From positions 608,116 through 628,429 of the forward strand of contig WELB01000019.1 of the NCBI GenBank assembly GCA_009602725.1: a DNA stretch of 20,314 nucleotides, in the 5' to 3' direction. This stretch comes from Spirogloea muscicola. Its lineage: Eukaryota; Streptophyta; Zygnematophyceae; Spirogloeales; Spirogloeaceae. Both the position numbers and the translations under genes were made by a program. The notes under the pieces are model-generated. The model saw nothing but the letters and a program-made list of their open reading frames with translations. It ran no database searches and was not told the DNA's origin. Of the stretch, positions 1 to 10,052 are shown piece by piece; the first letter of the stretch is position 1; each line of letters starts with the position of its first letter.

Positions 1-69
1 CCCCCCCCCTTTTTCTCTCTTTCCCTCCCAGCCTCCCACCTGCCCACTCTCCTCGACTCCTTGTTGTAG

Positions 70-2172
<2,103 letters not shown>

Positions 2173-2501
2173 CAGGGCGGCCCGCCGACTGCAGTCGATG
2201 TCCTTCAAGTAGCAGCACTGCTAGAGCAATGCCGCCACCTACTCCCTCCTGGTCCCATGCCAACACCGTCAATGGAAACGCCCAACTTAGACAGCCTGGG
2301 TTAGGGTTCGGGTTACGGTTCGGGTTAAGGTTCGGGTTCAGCTTTAGGCTCAAGTTTTGGGATCTAGTCTTCTGCCCTCTGCCTCTCGTCCACAATCAAC
2401 TGCTGTCTCCAGTGCAGGCTCGGTCTGACCGCTTACTCCAATTTAATGCTTTGAGACTGTACGTGGAGGCGTTATGCTGTGTACAAAAGGCAATACTGCT
2501 G
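2173..2501. other. intergenic gap between convergent genes
   Basis: This gap separates the stop codons of RUVBL1 (+) and the UBX gene (-), so it must hold both 3' untranslated regions. I see no TGTAA-type polyadenylation signal on either strand. The only notable content is the telomere-like array at 2299-2342. Confidence 0.6.
2299..2342 (+). repeat. degenerate telomere-like array
   Basis: About seven imperfect units of five to seven bases run in tandem: GGGTTA, GGGTTC, GGGTTAC, GGTTC, GGGTTAA, GGTTC, GGGTTC. The units resemble TTAGGG-type telomeric DNA but alternate A and C at the last position. The array sits in the gap between two convergent genes, so it is interstitial rather than a chromosome end. 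It could be a remnant of telomere-mediated break repair or a simple repeat that drifted. Confidence 0.7.
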
Positions 2502-4178
2502 CTAGAGCTTTAGCCACTTGGGCTTGCCGCTGCCCGGCTTGGTCGTGGCCGGCTTAATTGAGGAACCCTGGCCAGGCTCTGGGCCGGGCCGCCGGCTTTC
2601 GCCCTCAGCAGCAGCGTCTGAGCCAGCTGCCGCCGCTGCAGTCTGGGCGGAGCCCTCCTTTGCTGCTGCGGCCTGCAGGTGGAGATCGCACAAGTCGGCG
2701 AGGTCCTGCCGCAAATAAGGCCCCCTCTCCTCCCAAGTCCTCATGTCCGCCCCTGCACTCAGATGCCGTTTCAATATGCGAGCAGGCAGTAGCTTATGAT
2801 GTAAAATGTCCACCTTACATTTTCGAGAATGATGATATCCAGGTTGAGCTCTATGACTGACATTGTATTTATCAGATGCCAGGCAGGCAGCTCAACACTC
2901 CGAGGCACCTGCAATGTATGCATGCTTATGCAAGTTCGTGAAGCACCACCACTTGCCCCTTGGTGCCAACTTTGCGACATCTGACCTGGAGGAGGGTCGT
3001 GGGCAAAGTAGACAAGCGCACCCGGCGCAAGACCTGCGTCATACAGCGTCTGCGTTGGGTCCGTAAGGCGCTGCTTTGGGGGCGCTGTGTCTGGAGTCGG
3101 CCCAGCCGTGTCAAGGGCCTCGGCTTACTTGTTCAATTATGCTTATTGCATCAATTTTCCACGGCAGCAATCAGAGACTGTAATGGGCGTTACCATCAAA
3201 TCCTGGGCTTGAAGATTGAGGTCTATCATGTGGGTTGCCTAGCTTTGTGGGGCGCGGATACAGAGGTAAAAAGGCTCCTGCTGTGTGGCAAGGCACTTGG
3301 CCAGCGTGTCGTGCACCACCGAAATAGCGTCGGAGGGCGCAAAGGCTGCCTCAAGAACCAGGCCATCCGGCATCTGCACACGCACAACGGCCTGCGCAGC
3401 ACGTAGAAAGCGTCAGGACGCGCAACTTGCAGCCACAGCCAGGTAGCGAGTAAGCTGCGAGCTGCCAGAAGGCAGCGAGCACTCGATTGTTAACATGCCT
3501 TCGAGATGCGACTGCTGTAGGCGAGACGCTCCTGCTCGCGCTGCTGCCTCGTCTTCAACGCAGTCTCTGCACGTGTCAATGGTCCGGCAGCCGTGGTCAA
3601 TTGAGGGTCAATCTCGTGCAAAGCGAGCCACTTCTGGCAGGCCGTGCTGGAGGTTCGCCAAGCCTCCGGCTGCAGCAACGACCTTCTCGGCGGCTGGAAG
3701 CCGTGACGCGGGCGTAATCTTCGGGTGTGAAGTCGTAGAAGCTGTCTCCCTCCTCATCTCCCGCTGCCCAGCAATGGCAGCCCAATAAGCTCAGCCATAG
3801 CTGCAGCAAGCGCTTGCTTGCAAGCAGCAAACAGCCAATTGGGTGGCCAGCATCTTGCTTGCAGCCCTTACCTGCTGCCGGGCCAGGCACCGGTGCCTCC
3901 GCCTGCTTGCCCCTCCCCTTGCTGCTATCGTCGGCTGGCACCGTGGCAGGCCGCCTGAAGACTCGCACCGGTCGCCCGACGTGCGCCTCCGCAGCGTCCA
4001 GCAGCGACTAAGCCCACTTGCCCCCATAGAGCAAGTCAGTGCTTCCGCAATCTCCTCGTGCCTGCAGGTCTTGCAGTGGTCGGGCGTCATGGCACAAGAG
4101 CCTGCCCACCTGCGCCTCCTCCGCTGTCGGCAGGTCCAAGCGCTTGATGGCATTCGCAGCCTGCTCCATCGGTAGCAT
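2502..4178 (-). CDS. PUX1: PUX1/ASPSCR1(TUG)-like UBX-domain protein
   Basis: Plant PUX1 and animal TUG bind the hexameric ATPase p97/CDC48 and disassemble it. Minus-strand exons by splice sites: 4178-4110, 4007-3872, 3763-3683, 3566-3499, 3391-3262, 3090-2986, 2752-2502 (TAG 2504-2502). They total 840 nt, 279 residues, in frame throughout; Arabidopsis PUX1 is about 250. Seen: GRPVRVF (exon 2), DSFYDFTPEDYARV (exon 3), ALKTRQQREQERL (exon 4), the UBX domain at about residues 119-195 (VVRVQMPDG, EPFYLYTAPPKQRLTD, AGLAPGALVYF), an acidic/Ala linker, and the hallmark C-terminus GKPKWLKL. Each block lines up with remembered PUX1 and TUG sequences. Exon 4 ends AAG|GC, a GC donor. The ubiquitin-like domains of animal TUG are absent, as in plants. 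The first exon and start (ATG 4178) are the least certain part; the UBX and C-terminal exons are firm. Confidence 0.88.
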
Positions 4179-4534
4179 GTTGGCAGCGACCCAACCGGCC
4201 AGCAACGCAGCAACCGAGCTGTGCTACTTAGAAGGTGACTCCAAGCCGAGCACGGCCCACGAGCATGCGAGGCTTCTCCGCGTGGAGCTGTGCCCCACCC
4301 AGACGACGATGCTGCTTAGCAGCCGCTGGCGAGTGGGCCCGAGACAAGGCACTCCAGAGCCGCACGCAGGCTCGAGTGCGCAGGGAGGTCACTCCCAGAG
4401 CCAAGTCTGCGAAATGGCATGAGAAGGACGACGGGCCCAGAGGGCAGTGGCCGCAGCAAGCGAGGGCCCGCGGAGGTGGGCTGTGGCCTGCTTCAGCTGC
4501 CTGGAGGAATAGAAGAAGTGGCACTCCTAATGGG
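4179..4534. other. upstream region of the UBX gene, no gene seen
   Basis: This GC-rich stretch lies just upstream of the proposed first codon of the minus-strand UBX gene and should hold its promoter and 5' leader. Open frames here on both strands are compositional, rich in Arg, Ala and Pro, and match nothing I recognise. An additional short upstream exon cannot be excluded. Confidence 0.4.
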
Positions 4535-4592
4535 GGAGTGTGGAAATGAGGACCCAGACAGCCAAAGATGTCGATTGCCGCTGGCAGGAGCA
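4535..4592 (-). mobile_element. retroelement fragment E (internal piece)
   Basis: About 58 bases closely match 4935-4995 inside the larger fragment A and 6530-6585 inside fragment B, for instance GAGGACCCAGACAGCCAAAG. On the minus strand this is the segment coding PAAIDIFGCLGPRF. It is cut at both ends and lies just beside the 3' end of fragment A, so it is an isolated internal piece and not a separate 3' end. Confidence 0.75.
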
Positions 4593-4607
4593 GGAAGAAG
4601 AAGATAT

Positions 4608-5650
4608 CGTGTATTAGAAAGAAATGTAGGCCAAATGGCCAGGTACAAAGGCAAGCACATCTAAAAATCTACATAACCTACAGCAGATTGACCCGCTCAA
4701 TAACCACGGGTCAAAACATAAAGGTCACTACTCGATGCATGAATACTAGATGCCAGGAACGGAGCCCTTCTGCCACCTACTAGAGCTCGCCCAGCTTTCT
4801 GGTGCAAGGCACTAGCCTGAGCACGCTGCAAACAGGCCGAAACTCGACGTCGCAAGAGCGACAGATATGCAGCTGGCAAGCCCATCTCAGCCGGAAACAC
4901 ATCTGCGCGTCGAGTGTAGCCTAGATTGGCAATGTTTTGAAGCAGAGTGTGGAAGCGAGGACCCAGACAGCCAAAGATGTCGATTGCAGCTGGCAGGAGT
5001 TGATCGCATTGGGGGTAATCGGAGTAATGCCGCAGTTTTCTTTGCTCTGCTCCGCCCACTGCGTGCCCAGCAATGTGTGTTGATGCTGGGCCTTTATATG
5101 CCTCCGTAACAACAACGTCGACCAGGGCCCGTGGTCCTCCACCAGGTTGCACGCCCACAATGTCAAGTGTGCGGCGATGATGACGTCCCTGGGCGTCCGT
5201 GGTGATAGGCATGATATTGTTGACTTCCACGACCGCACGGTAGCCGGCGTCGCGCATCAAGCCCGCCAGGGCATCGCGAAGGAGGTTGTGAATGCCCACC
5301 ACTTCTGGTCCAGTGGGGCATCTCAGCATGTGAGTGGCGAGCACAGCACCCTCTGCACGGAAGCCGCACTCGCACTGGCGCACCCCAATCAGGCAATTAG
5401 GTGGGAGGCCGAGGAAGAGTTGAAGCGATGTCCGAAAGGCCTCGGAGCTGATGCTGAAGGCGTTGGCGACGGGGGGAGAGGTGATCCAGTCAGTGGCACC
5501 AGGTGTGGCCAGAGAAGTGAGTCTTGCCAAGCTCCTTGGATTGTTCTGAATCTCTGGCAGCCTCCTCAACCTTCTGCGGCGTTCGTCTTCCACTGCCGTA
5601 ACCAGTCTGGATGGTGCCCCTCTATCAGAAGCTTGGGCGAGGGTGGAGAA
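4608..5650 (-). mobile_element. non-LTR retrotransposon 3' fragment A (restriction-like endonuclease end)
   Basis: A 5'-truncated copy holds the C-terminal end of a LINE-type polyprotein; the frame is open from about 5650 to the stop at 4697. In order it shows the region downstream of reverse transcriptase (TDWITSPPVAN..., FRTSLQLFLGLPP), a zinc knuckle-like Cx1Cx11Hx3C (CECG...THMLRC), and a restriction-like endonuclease core with Asp in TLDIVG and in ALVDVVV, followed by AEQRKLRHYSD and a Leu/Arg-rich tail. This order is what R2-, Utopia- or Dualen-like elements show; Dualen is known from Chlamydomonas. The reverse transcriptase itself is missing. Bases 4608-4696 are the 3' untranslated end shared with fragments B and C (GGCCAAATGGCCA, TGACCCGCTCAATAACCACG). 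The upstream limit near 5650 is approximate because sequence there becomes pyrimidine-rich. Confidence 0.8.
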
Positions 5651-5835
5651 TGGCGTGAGTAGGGGTTGGAGAGAGGGGAAAGAGCTGATGGCTGAGTCGC
5701 GGATGCTCCTCAGATCCGCTTGGAAGGGGAAGGAGCCTTCCTCTACATTGCGTACAGGGTCGTGGAGGCAAGAAGGGAAGAAGAAGGGAGAGGATGAAGG
5801 CAGAAGTAATTCTTCCTTCCTGCGAGGCAGGCGGC

Positions 5836-5940
5836 GGCTGTGAGAGGCCAGCCCAAAATACTATGATCAAGGTCTGGAAGAAGCGCGGCCAGATTGACTG
5901 GTGGCTGGGAAAGGCCAGCCCAAAAGAATGGACAAGGTCT
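5836..5940 (+). repeat. two tandem copies of the GGCTG/CCAGCC hairpin repeat
   Basis: Copy one is 5836-5853 (GGCTGtgagaggCCAGCC) and copy two 5903-5920 (GGCTGGgaaaggCCAGCC). The arms are complementary, with a six-to-seven-base loop, and the tail after copy two reads CCAAAAGAATGGACAAGGTCT. Bases 5881-5936 recur inverted at 20009-20064 with one mismatch. Confidence 0.85.
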
Positions 5941-6096
5941 GAGGGAGCCTGAGTGCGAAAGGGTCGGAGGCGCGAAAGTGAGGGAGGGGGGGAGTGAGGC
6001 AGGTCCCGCGTGGCAGTGTCCGGTTTGCAGGTTGATGCATCGGTCGCAGAAGCTTGCAGAAGCAAGCACTGTGTAGCTTCAAGACAGAAAAACAAT

Positions 6097-6172
6097 AGCT
6101 CTTCCATTTGAAGGCAATGGCTGTAACATGAAGTGGCTGTGAAAGGCCAGCCCAAAGAGGAAGTGCTCGCCC
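6097..6172 (+). repeat. hairpin repeat, extended copy
   Basis: The hairpin is at 6135-6152 (GGCTGtgaaaggCCAGCC). It is preceded at 6099-6126 by CTCTTCCATTTGAAGGCAAT plus GGCTGT, which recurs at 8856-8880, and followed by GAAGTGCTCGCCCAT, which recurs at 19522-19536. This suggests a longer repeat unit whose parts have been shuffled. Confidence 0.75.
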
Positions 6173-6204
6173 ATAGATAAAGGAATGAGTGTGAGTTAAG
6201 AGAT

Positions 6205-6790
6205 TGAGGGCCTGTGTGGCCAAGTACAAAGGCAAGCACAGTGACAAATGTACGTCACCTGCTGCTAAGCTGACCCGCTCAGTAACCACGAGTCAGCACA
6301 TAGAGGTCGCTAACTAATGCCCGAATACCGGACGGCAATCGAGAAGCTCCTGAGCTACCAGCTAATGCTCGACCAGCTTTCTGATGCAACGCATGAGCCT
6401 GAGCTCGCTGCAGACAAGCTCACACTCCACGTCGCAAGAATGACAAGTAGGCTGCCAGCATGCCCATCTGAGCTGGAAGCATATCCTCACGTCGAGCATA
6501 TCCCAAACTTGCAATATTCTCCAGTAAGGTGTGGAAGCGAGGACCCATGCAGCCGAAAGTGTCAATTGCCGCCGGTAGGAGGTGATCGCTGCGGGGGTAG
6601 TCAGAGTAGTGTCGGAGCTTTCTCTGCTCAGCACCTCCCACTGCGTGGCCAGCAATGTGCGTCGAAGCGGAACTCTTGTATGACTCCGTCACCACCACAT
6701 CCACCAAGGCTCGTGGGCCTCCGCCAGGTTGTGCACCCACAATGTCCAGGGTGCGACGGTGATGGCGTCCCTGAGAATTCAAGGTGATGA
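6205..6790 (-). mobile_element. retroelement 3' fragment B
   Basis: A second copy of the same element, in the same orientation as fragment A and diverged from it. The minus-strand frame 6782-6420 carries HHRRTLDIVG, ALVDVVVTESYK, EQRKLRHYSDYP and FGCMGPRFHTLL; it then meets a stop after FLRRGV, where fragment A continues open, so the copy is broken. The 3' end (6211-6320) shares GGCAAGCACA, TGACCCGCTCA and the following block with A and C. It is truncated at about 6790, a little 5' of the endonuclease core, and the hairpin repeat at 6801 follows about ten bases later. Confidence 0.8.
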
Positions 6791-6800
6791 AAGGGGCGGG

Positions 6801-6840
6801 GGCTGTGAACGGCCAGCCCAGGAAGTATGGACAAGGGTTG
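6801..6840 (+). repeat. hairpin repeat copy between fragments B and C
   Basis: GGCTGtgaacggCCAGCC at 6801-6818 is followed by CAGGAAGTATGGACAAGGGTTG, the usual tail. It fills the gap between the 5' break of fragment B and the 3' end of fragment C. Confidence 0.8.
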
Positions 6841-6856
6841 AAAAAGAAAAATTCCA

Positions 6857-7165
6857 GGTATTAGAAACAAATGTAGGCCAAATGGCCAAGTATGAAGGCA
6901 AGCACATCTAAAGATCTACTAATCTACAACAGATTGACCCGCTCAATAACCACGGGTCAAACATAAAGGTCACTAATCGATGCATGAATACGAGATGCCA
7001 GAAACGGAGCCCTTCTGCCACCAACTAGAGCTCGCCCAGCTTTCTGGTGCAAGGCACTAGCCTGAGCACGCTGCAAACAGGCCGAAACTCGTCGTCGCAA
7101 GAGCGACAAATTTGCAGCTGGCAAGCCCATCTCAGCCGGAAACTCATCTGCACGTCGAGTGTAGT
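6857..7165 (-). mobile_element. retroelement 3' fragment C
   Basis: About 300 bases match fragment A from 4609 to about 4919 almost base for base (for example ACCCGCTCAATAACCACGGG, then GCCCAGCTTTCTGGTGCAAG). It carries the 3' untranslated end and the last roughly 75 codons (VSACLQRAQASALHQKAGRA), and is truncated at the 5' side near 7165. It is closer to A than B is, so A and C are probably the younger pair. Confidence 0.85.
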
Positions 7166-7293
7166 CTTTGGCACAACAAACTGATGCTGACAAGCCTGTG
7201 GACAAAATGTAGACTACAAGAGTAAGCTGGCTCAGCTTGTGATAGATCATGCATGGAGCTTGACAACTGCTGGATAAGAGTGACACCTACCTC

Positions 7294-7298
7294 TTACA
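7294..7298 (-). terminator. possible TGTAA polyadenylation signal
   Basis: TGTAA on the minus strand lies about 117 bases after the stop of the topoisomerase-like gene. TGTAA is the usual signal in volvocine algae. The match is only five bases, so this is weak. Confidence 0.25.
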
Positions 7299-7414
7299 AT
7301 TACTCAGCTGTCAATGTAGTGTGAGATTTAATTTTAAATTGTACATTCTACAAAGGTTCTGCATGGAAATTCTAGCTGTTAAAGCCAACTGGCAAGGCTG
7401 CCCAATGTAAGCCG

Positions 7415-8373
7415 TCACCCAGCGAAACTCCTTCCAGCTGAACTTCTCTGAACCCGAGCACCAGCTTGGGCATACGGGCACTGAGGCGATATGTGGCCAG
7501 GCTCTTTGCACTTAAAGCACGTCACGCTTTGCAGCTGACCACTTCCTCCTCCGTTGCTGCCTCCATGCCACCCTGCAGATATGCCTGCCCCTCTGCCTCG
7601 TGGAGGGCTTGCATACACGCCCCCACTGAAGGAGCTGTTTGACATTGCCCCCGTGCAATCTGACGCCCAGTGGCCAGGCTGCCCGCGCTTGAAGCATTCA
7701 CCTCGTCCTGCCCCACCTCCGCCTATGGCTCTTGGGGCCTTGCGTCCATCTGCAGCACCAGCAATGACCTGCGATGCACCAATAGGACCACCCCCACTGT
7801 CCCAACTTGCTCTCTTAGTTCCTGTCCTCATAGGCCCTGCAGCAGTTGTCAGTCTGCTGCCACCACCACAGGAGGCCTTCTCGTCACACCACAAGAAGAA
7901 ACCACAACCCTGTAGCCAACACAGGCAACCATACTAAGCATTAGCAGCTAGCAAAAGCAAGCACAATCAATGTGCTGCTGCCGTGTGCTCAGCATAGTGA
8001 AGCAATGGCGCCAGCCACACAGTGAAGTGCCTCCACAAACTTCTACTGCTCCTCACACGCCACGGAGCATGATTGCTGCAGGGGCATCTCAAAGATGGGA
8101 GGATGCTTTGGGCGTCTTGTTAGTTACGCAACGAGGACGAAAAGGAGTCGTGTGCAGGCAATCAGGTTGAGCTCACCGTCTCCTGTGGACACTTGTAAAA
8201 GCGCCGACCAGGGTTCTTCTCAGTCCTGAGGTCCGCATGAGGCACAGTCCCACACTACAGGGACACATCATGTCAGACTTTGGCCCAAAGTCCGTCTCAG
8301 GCCTGGATTGGTTGGGGGAATGAGGCTTGGTACTCTCGTCACAGTATTGGAAGAAGTTGCAGCTGCCTCCCTC
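7415..8373 (-). pseudogene. TOP3A: DNA topoisomerase 3-alpha C-terminal region, broken
   Basis: TOP3A is the type IA topoisomerase of the BLM/dissolvasome complex; its C-terminal zinc fingers bind single-stranded DNA. Two minus-strand exons are visible: 8373-8177 and 7909-7415 (TGA 7417-7415), joined by a phase-0 GT-AG intron. Exon one opens with the end of a first GRF finger (GGSCNFFQYCDES, like human TOP3A GGSCNFFLWADS). A second GRF follows: MMCPCS..., then RTEKNPGRRFYKCPQET and, across the intron, GCGFFLWCDE. Two zinc knuckles close it: CFKRGQPGHWASDC and CFKCKEPGHISPQC. Two defects: between CPCS (about 8262) and RTEKNPGR (about 8220) the frame shifts, which no intron phase I tried explains; and the first knuckle has Arg where the second Cys should be. 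No upstream exons are found; simple repeat and retroelement fragment D lie there instead. Family identity is good; decay versus sequencing error is open. Confidence 0.7.
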
Positions 8374-8380
8374 CTGCATC

Positions 8381-8462
8381 AGTCAGTCAGTCAATCAAGC
8401 AATCAAAACCAATTACTCAATCAATCAACCAATCAATCCATCAATCAACCATACAATCATAT
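8381..8462 (+). repeat. imperfect CAGT/CAAT tetranucleotide repeat
   Basis: CAGTCAGTCAGTCAATCAAG followed by many CAATCAAT, CAACCAAT and CAATCCAT units. It starts eight bases beyond the first visible topoisomerase exon, where an intron would be expected, and ends near retroelement fragment D. Confidence 0.8.
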
Positions 8463-8479
8463 ACATAAGCAGTTGATTG

Positions 8480-8575
8480 TGCTGATCACATTGGGGGTAA
8501 TCGGAGTAGTGCCGCAGTTTTCTTTGTCCTGCACCGCCCACTGCGTGCCCGGCGATGTGTGTCGATGCTGGGCCA
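8480..8575 (-). mobile_element. retroelement fragment D
   Basis: About 95 bases match 5003-5093 of fragment A (CATTGGGGGTAATCGGAGTA, then TGTCGATGCTGGGCC). On the minus strand they code ASTHIAGHAVGGAGQRKLRHY. Both ends are missing, so it is an internal piece. A hairpin repeat begins nine bases past its 5' break. Confidence 0.85.
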
Positions 8576-8583
8576 AAAAGAGG

Positions 8584-8632
8584 GGCTAGCAAAGCCAGCC
8601 CAGAAAAGGATGGACAATGTCCGAAGCCCAAA
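8584..8632 (+). repeat. hairpin repeat copy beside fragment D
   Basis: GGCTagcaaagCCAGCC at 8584-8600 with the tail CAGAAAAGGATGGACAATGTC. One arm is shortened to GGCT, but it still pairs with AGCC. Confidence 0.7.
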
Positions 8633-8733
8633 AAGAGTGAACAAGGTCCAAAGAGCCAAAAGGCGCCTAAATCACACGGCTATGCACGAGACCACAGCGG
8701 AGGGCGAGAAACAGCTCATCCAATCAACGAAAT

Positions 8734-8766
8734 GGCTGTGAGAGGCCAGCCTAAAGGTATGTACAA
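8734..8766 (+). repeat. hairpin repeat copy
   Basis: GGCTGtgagaggCCAGCC at 8734-8751, with the tail TAAAGGTATGTACAAGGAA, a diverged form of the usual tail. Confidence 0.75.
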
Positions 8767-8855
8767 GGAATGTGCAAGACTAGTCTACACACCGTTTCAT
8801 TGTTGTGCTTTCGCTGTGCTGGCAGCCGATGTTCACGAAAGGAAGTAAGAAGGAC

Positions 8856-8892
8856 TCTTCCAGTAGAGGGCGATGGCTGTGATTGACCAGCC
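8856..8892 (+). repeat. hairpin repeat copy with upstream block
   Basis: CTCTTCCAGTAGAGGGCGAT then GGCTGtgattgaCCAGCC at 8875-8892. The upstream block matches 6099-6126. Confidence 0.7.
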
Positions 8893-10052
8893 AACGATGA
8901 ATGTTCGAATTCTTCTGTGACCACCCGGGCACATTGACATGTACGTATGACCCAGGCTGCGGAATTTTTAATTCGTCAACCATTGAGCAGCATCATCGCC
9001 CTTCAAACTCCGCCGCCATATATCTCATGACACTTGCCATCTGCAAACGCTTAAGATTGAAGAGGTCATCTGCAGGCGAGCATGACCACTTCTTAAGCAG
9101 AGGTAGAACACTCACATCTTAGACTTACATTAAGTAGTCCATGTGGGGGACAGAGTAGGCAGTTTAAGTATCATCAAAGTCTGGCATCCATCAAGCATTG
9201 GGAAGCATTGCAGGCTATTTTGGCAGCAGCAACTCTCTACTTCATACGACATGGACGCGCCAGAACATGCCATATAGGAGAAATGACATCAGCCGTCAGT
9301 GCACTTTAATAGCTCTTCGCTGATTTGCAATCTTTGAGAGCGCCACACCTACAAGCTCTGGGGCTCCTGTTCATATGTCCACTGTGCAACCAACATCTTT
9401 GCTTTACATTGCCAGGGCAATTTTGACTGCTGAATTTGAAGCAGGCAAAAACCAGTAAAGATTGATGGAAATGGCCAAAGGTTGACAAACACTGAAAGGA
9501 CACACTCCTTGCTTTCGCTACCTCATGAACGGCAGCATTGCACTCGCCGTCGCTTCTGCATCGAAGATGATATGGACGGCCTGCCAAAAGCTATGGTGCA
9601 GGCATGGCAGCCCTTCGTCAAGAAGTCCCATGCTACTTCCCTGCACCCGCCCATGCGATGGCTGACAAATGATGCGCCAGGCTATGCTCGCCCGGCTTAG
9701 CGAGTTAGGCTTGCTTTGATATGTACAAAGTAACTGCTGGCTGCAGCAGCGTTTTGCAGGACCGTCGACAGCGCCGACTGGCCAGCGGTGTTGGCCTGCT
9801 TATGTACTAATAACGAATACAACTGTTATTGCTCTTAATTAGCAACTAGGTGATGAAGGCTATTTATGTACAGTATGTACGTGCACTGCCAGCGCGTAGC
9901 CTGCAGCAGGAGGGGCTAAGTGAGTGCAGGCAGCTTTATGCTATGGCTGCCAAGCCAGTATGTACAACGGCGACAACAAGATTGCGTAGCGCCTAGAGGT
10001 GGAGGGCACCAAGGGCAATGTGCAACGATGGAGCCGCAACGACTGCAGATAC
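8893..10052. other. no recognised gene
   Basis: This stretch is less GC-rich than its surroundings. I looked on the minus strand for missing upstream TOP3A exons (Toprim or catalytic Tyr region, or the first half of GRF one) and did not find them. Short frames, such as 9306-9587 (-) and 9482-9700 (+), resemble nothing I know and have no splice partners that I could find. The right end should contain the 3' untranslated region of the gene at 10053-11590. Confidence 0.4.

Larger units (their letters stand above)
5651..6204. other. non-coding spacer with hairpin repeats
   Basis: No gene is recognised. The plus strand is purine-rich (GAGGGGAAAGAG, GGGAAGAAGAAGG), so minus-strand frames here are pyrimidine-coded and spurious. 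Three copies of the hairpin repeat lie inside it and are listed separately. Confidence 0.5.

Noticed and set aside
2960-3406. 148-codon plus-strand frame
   Set aside because: It is the shadow of UBX-gene exons five and six on the other strand and has Arg-rich, unlikely composition.
5625-6239. 204-codon minus-strand open frame
   Set aside because: It is coded by pyrimidine-rich spacer and by the reverse of several hairpin repeats (repeated GLAFPS/WAGLSQP), so it is a repeat artefact.
7415-7894. Gag/nucleocapsid protein of an LTR element, suggested by two zinc knuckles
   Set aside because: The preceding sequence, joined over an intron, gives GRF fingers (NPGRRFYKC...CGFFLWCDE). GRF plus CCHC is the TOP3A tail, not Gag.
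8215-8270. A mini-intron to explain the TOP3A frame break
   Set aside because: No GT in exon frame gives a phase that fits the only well-placed acceptor (CTGTAG); the one in-frame alternative would delete the first zinc ligands.
8780-9587. Short frames on both strands between the TOP3A remnant and the coiled-coil gene
   Set aside because: None resembles a known family or continues through plausible splice sites.
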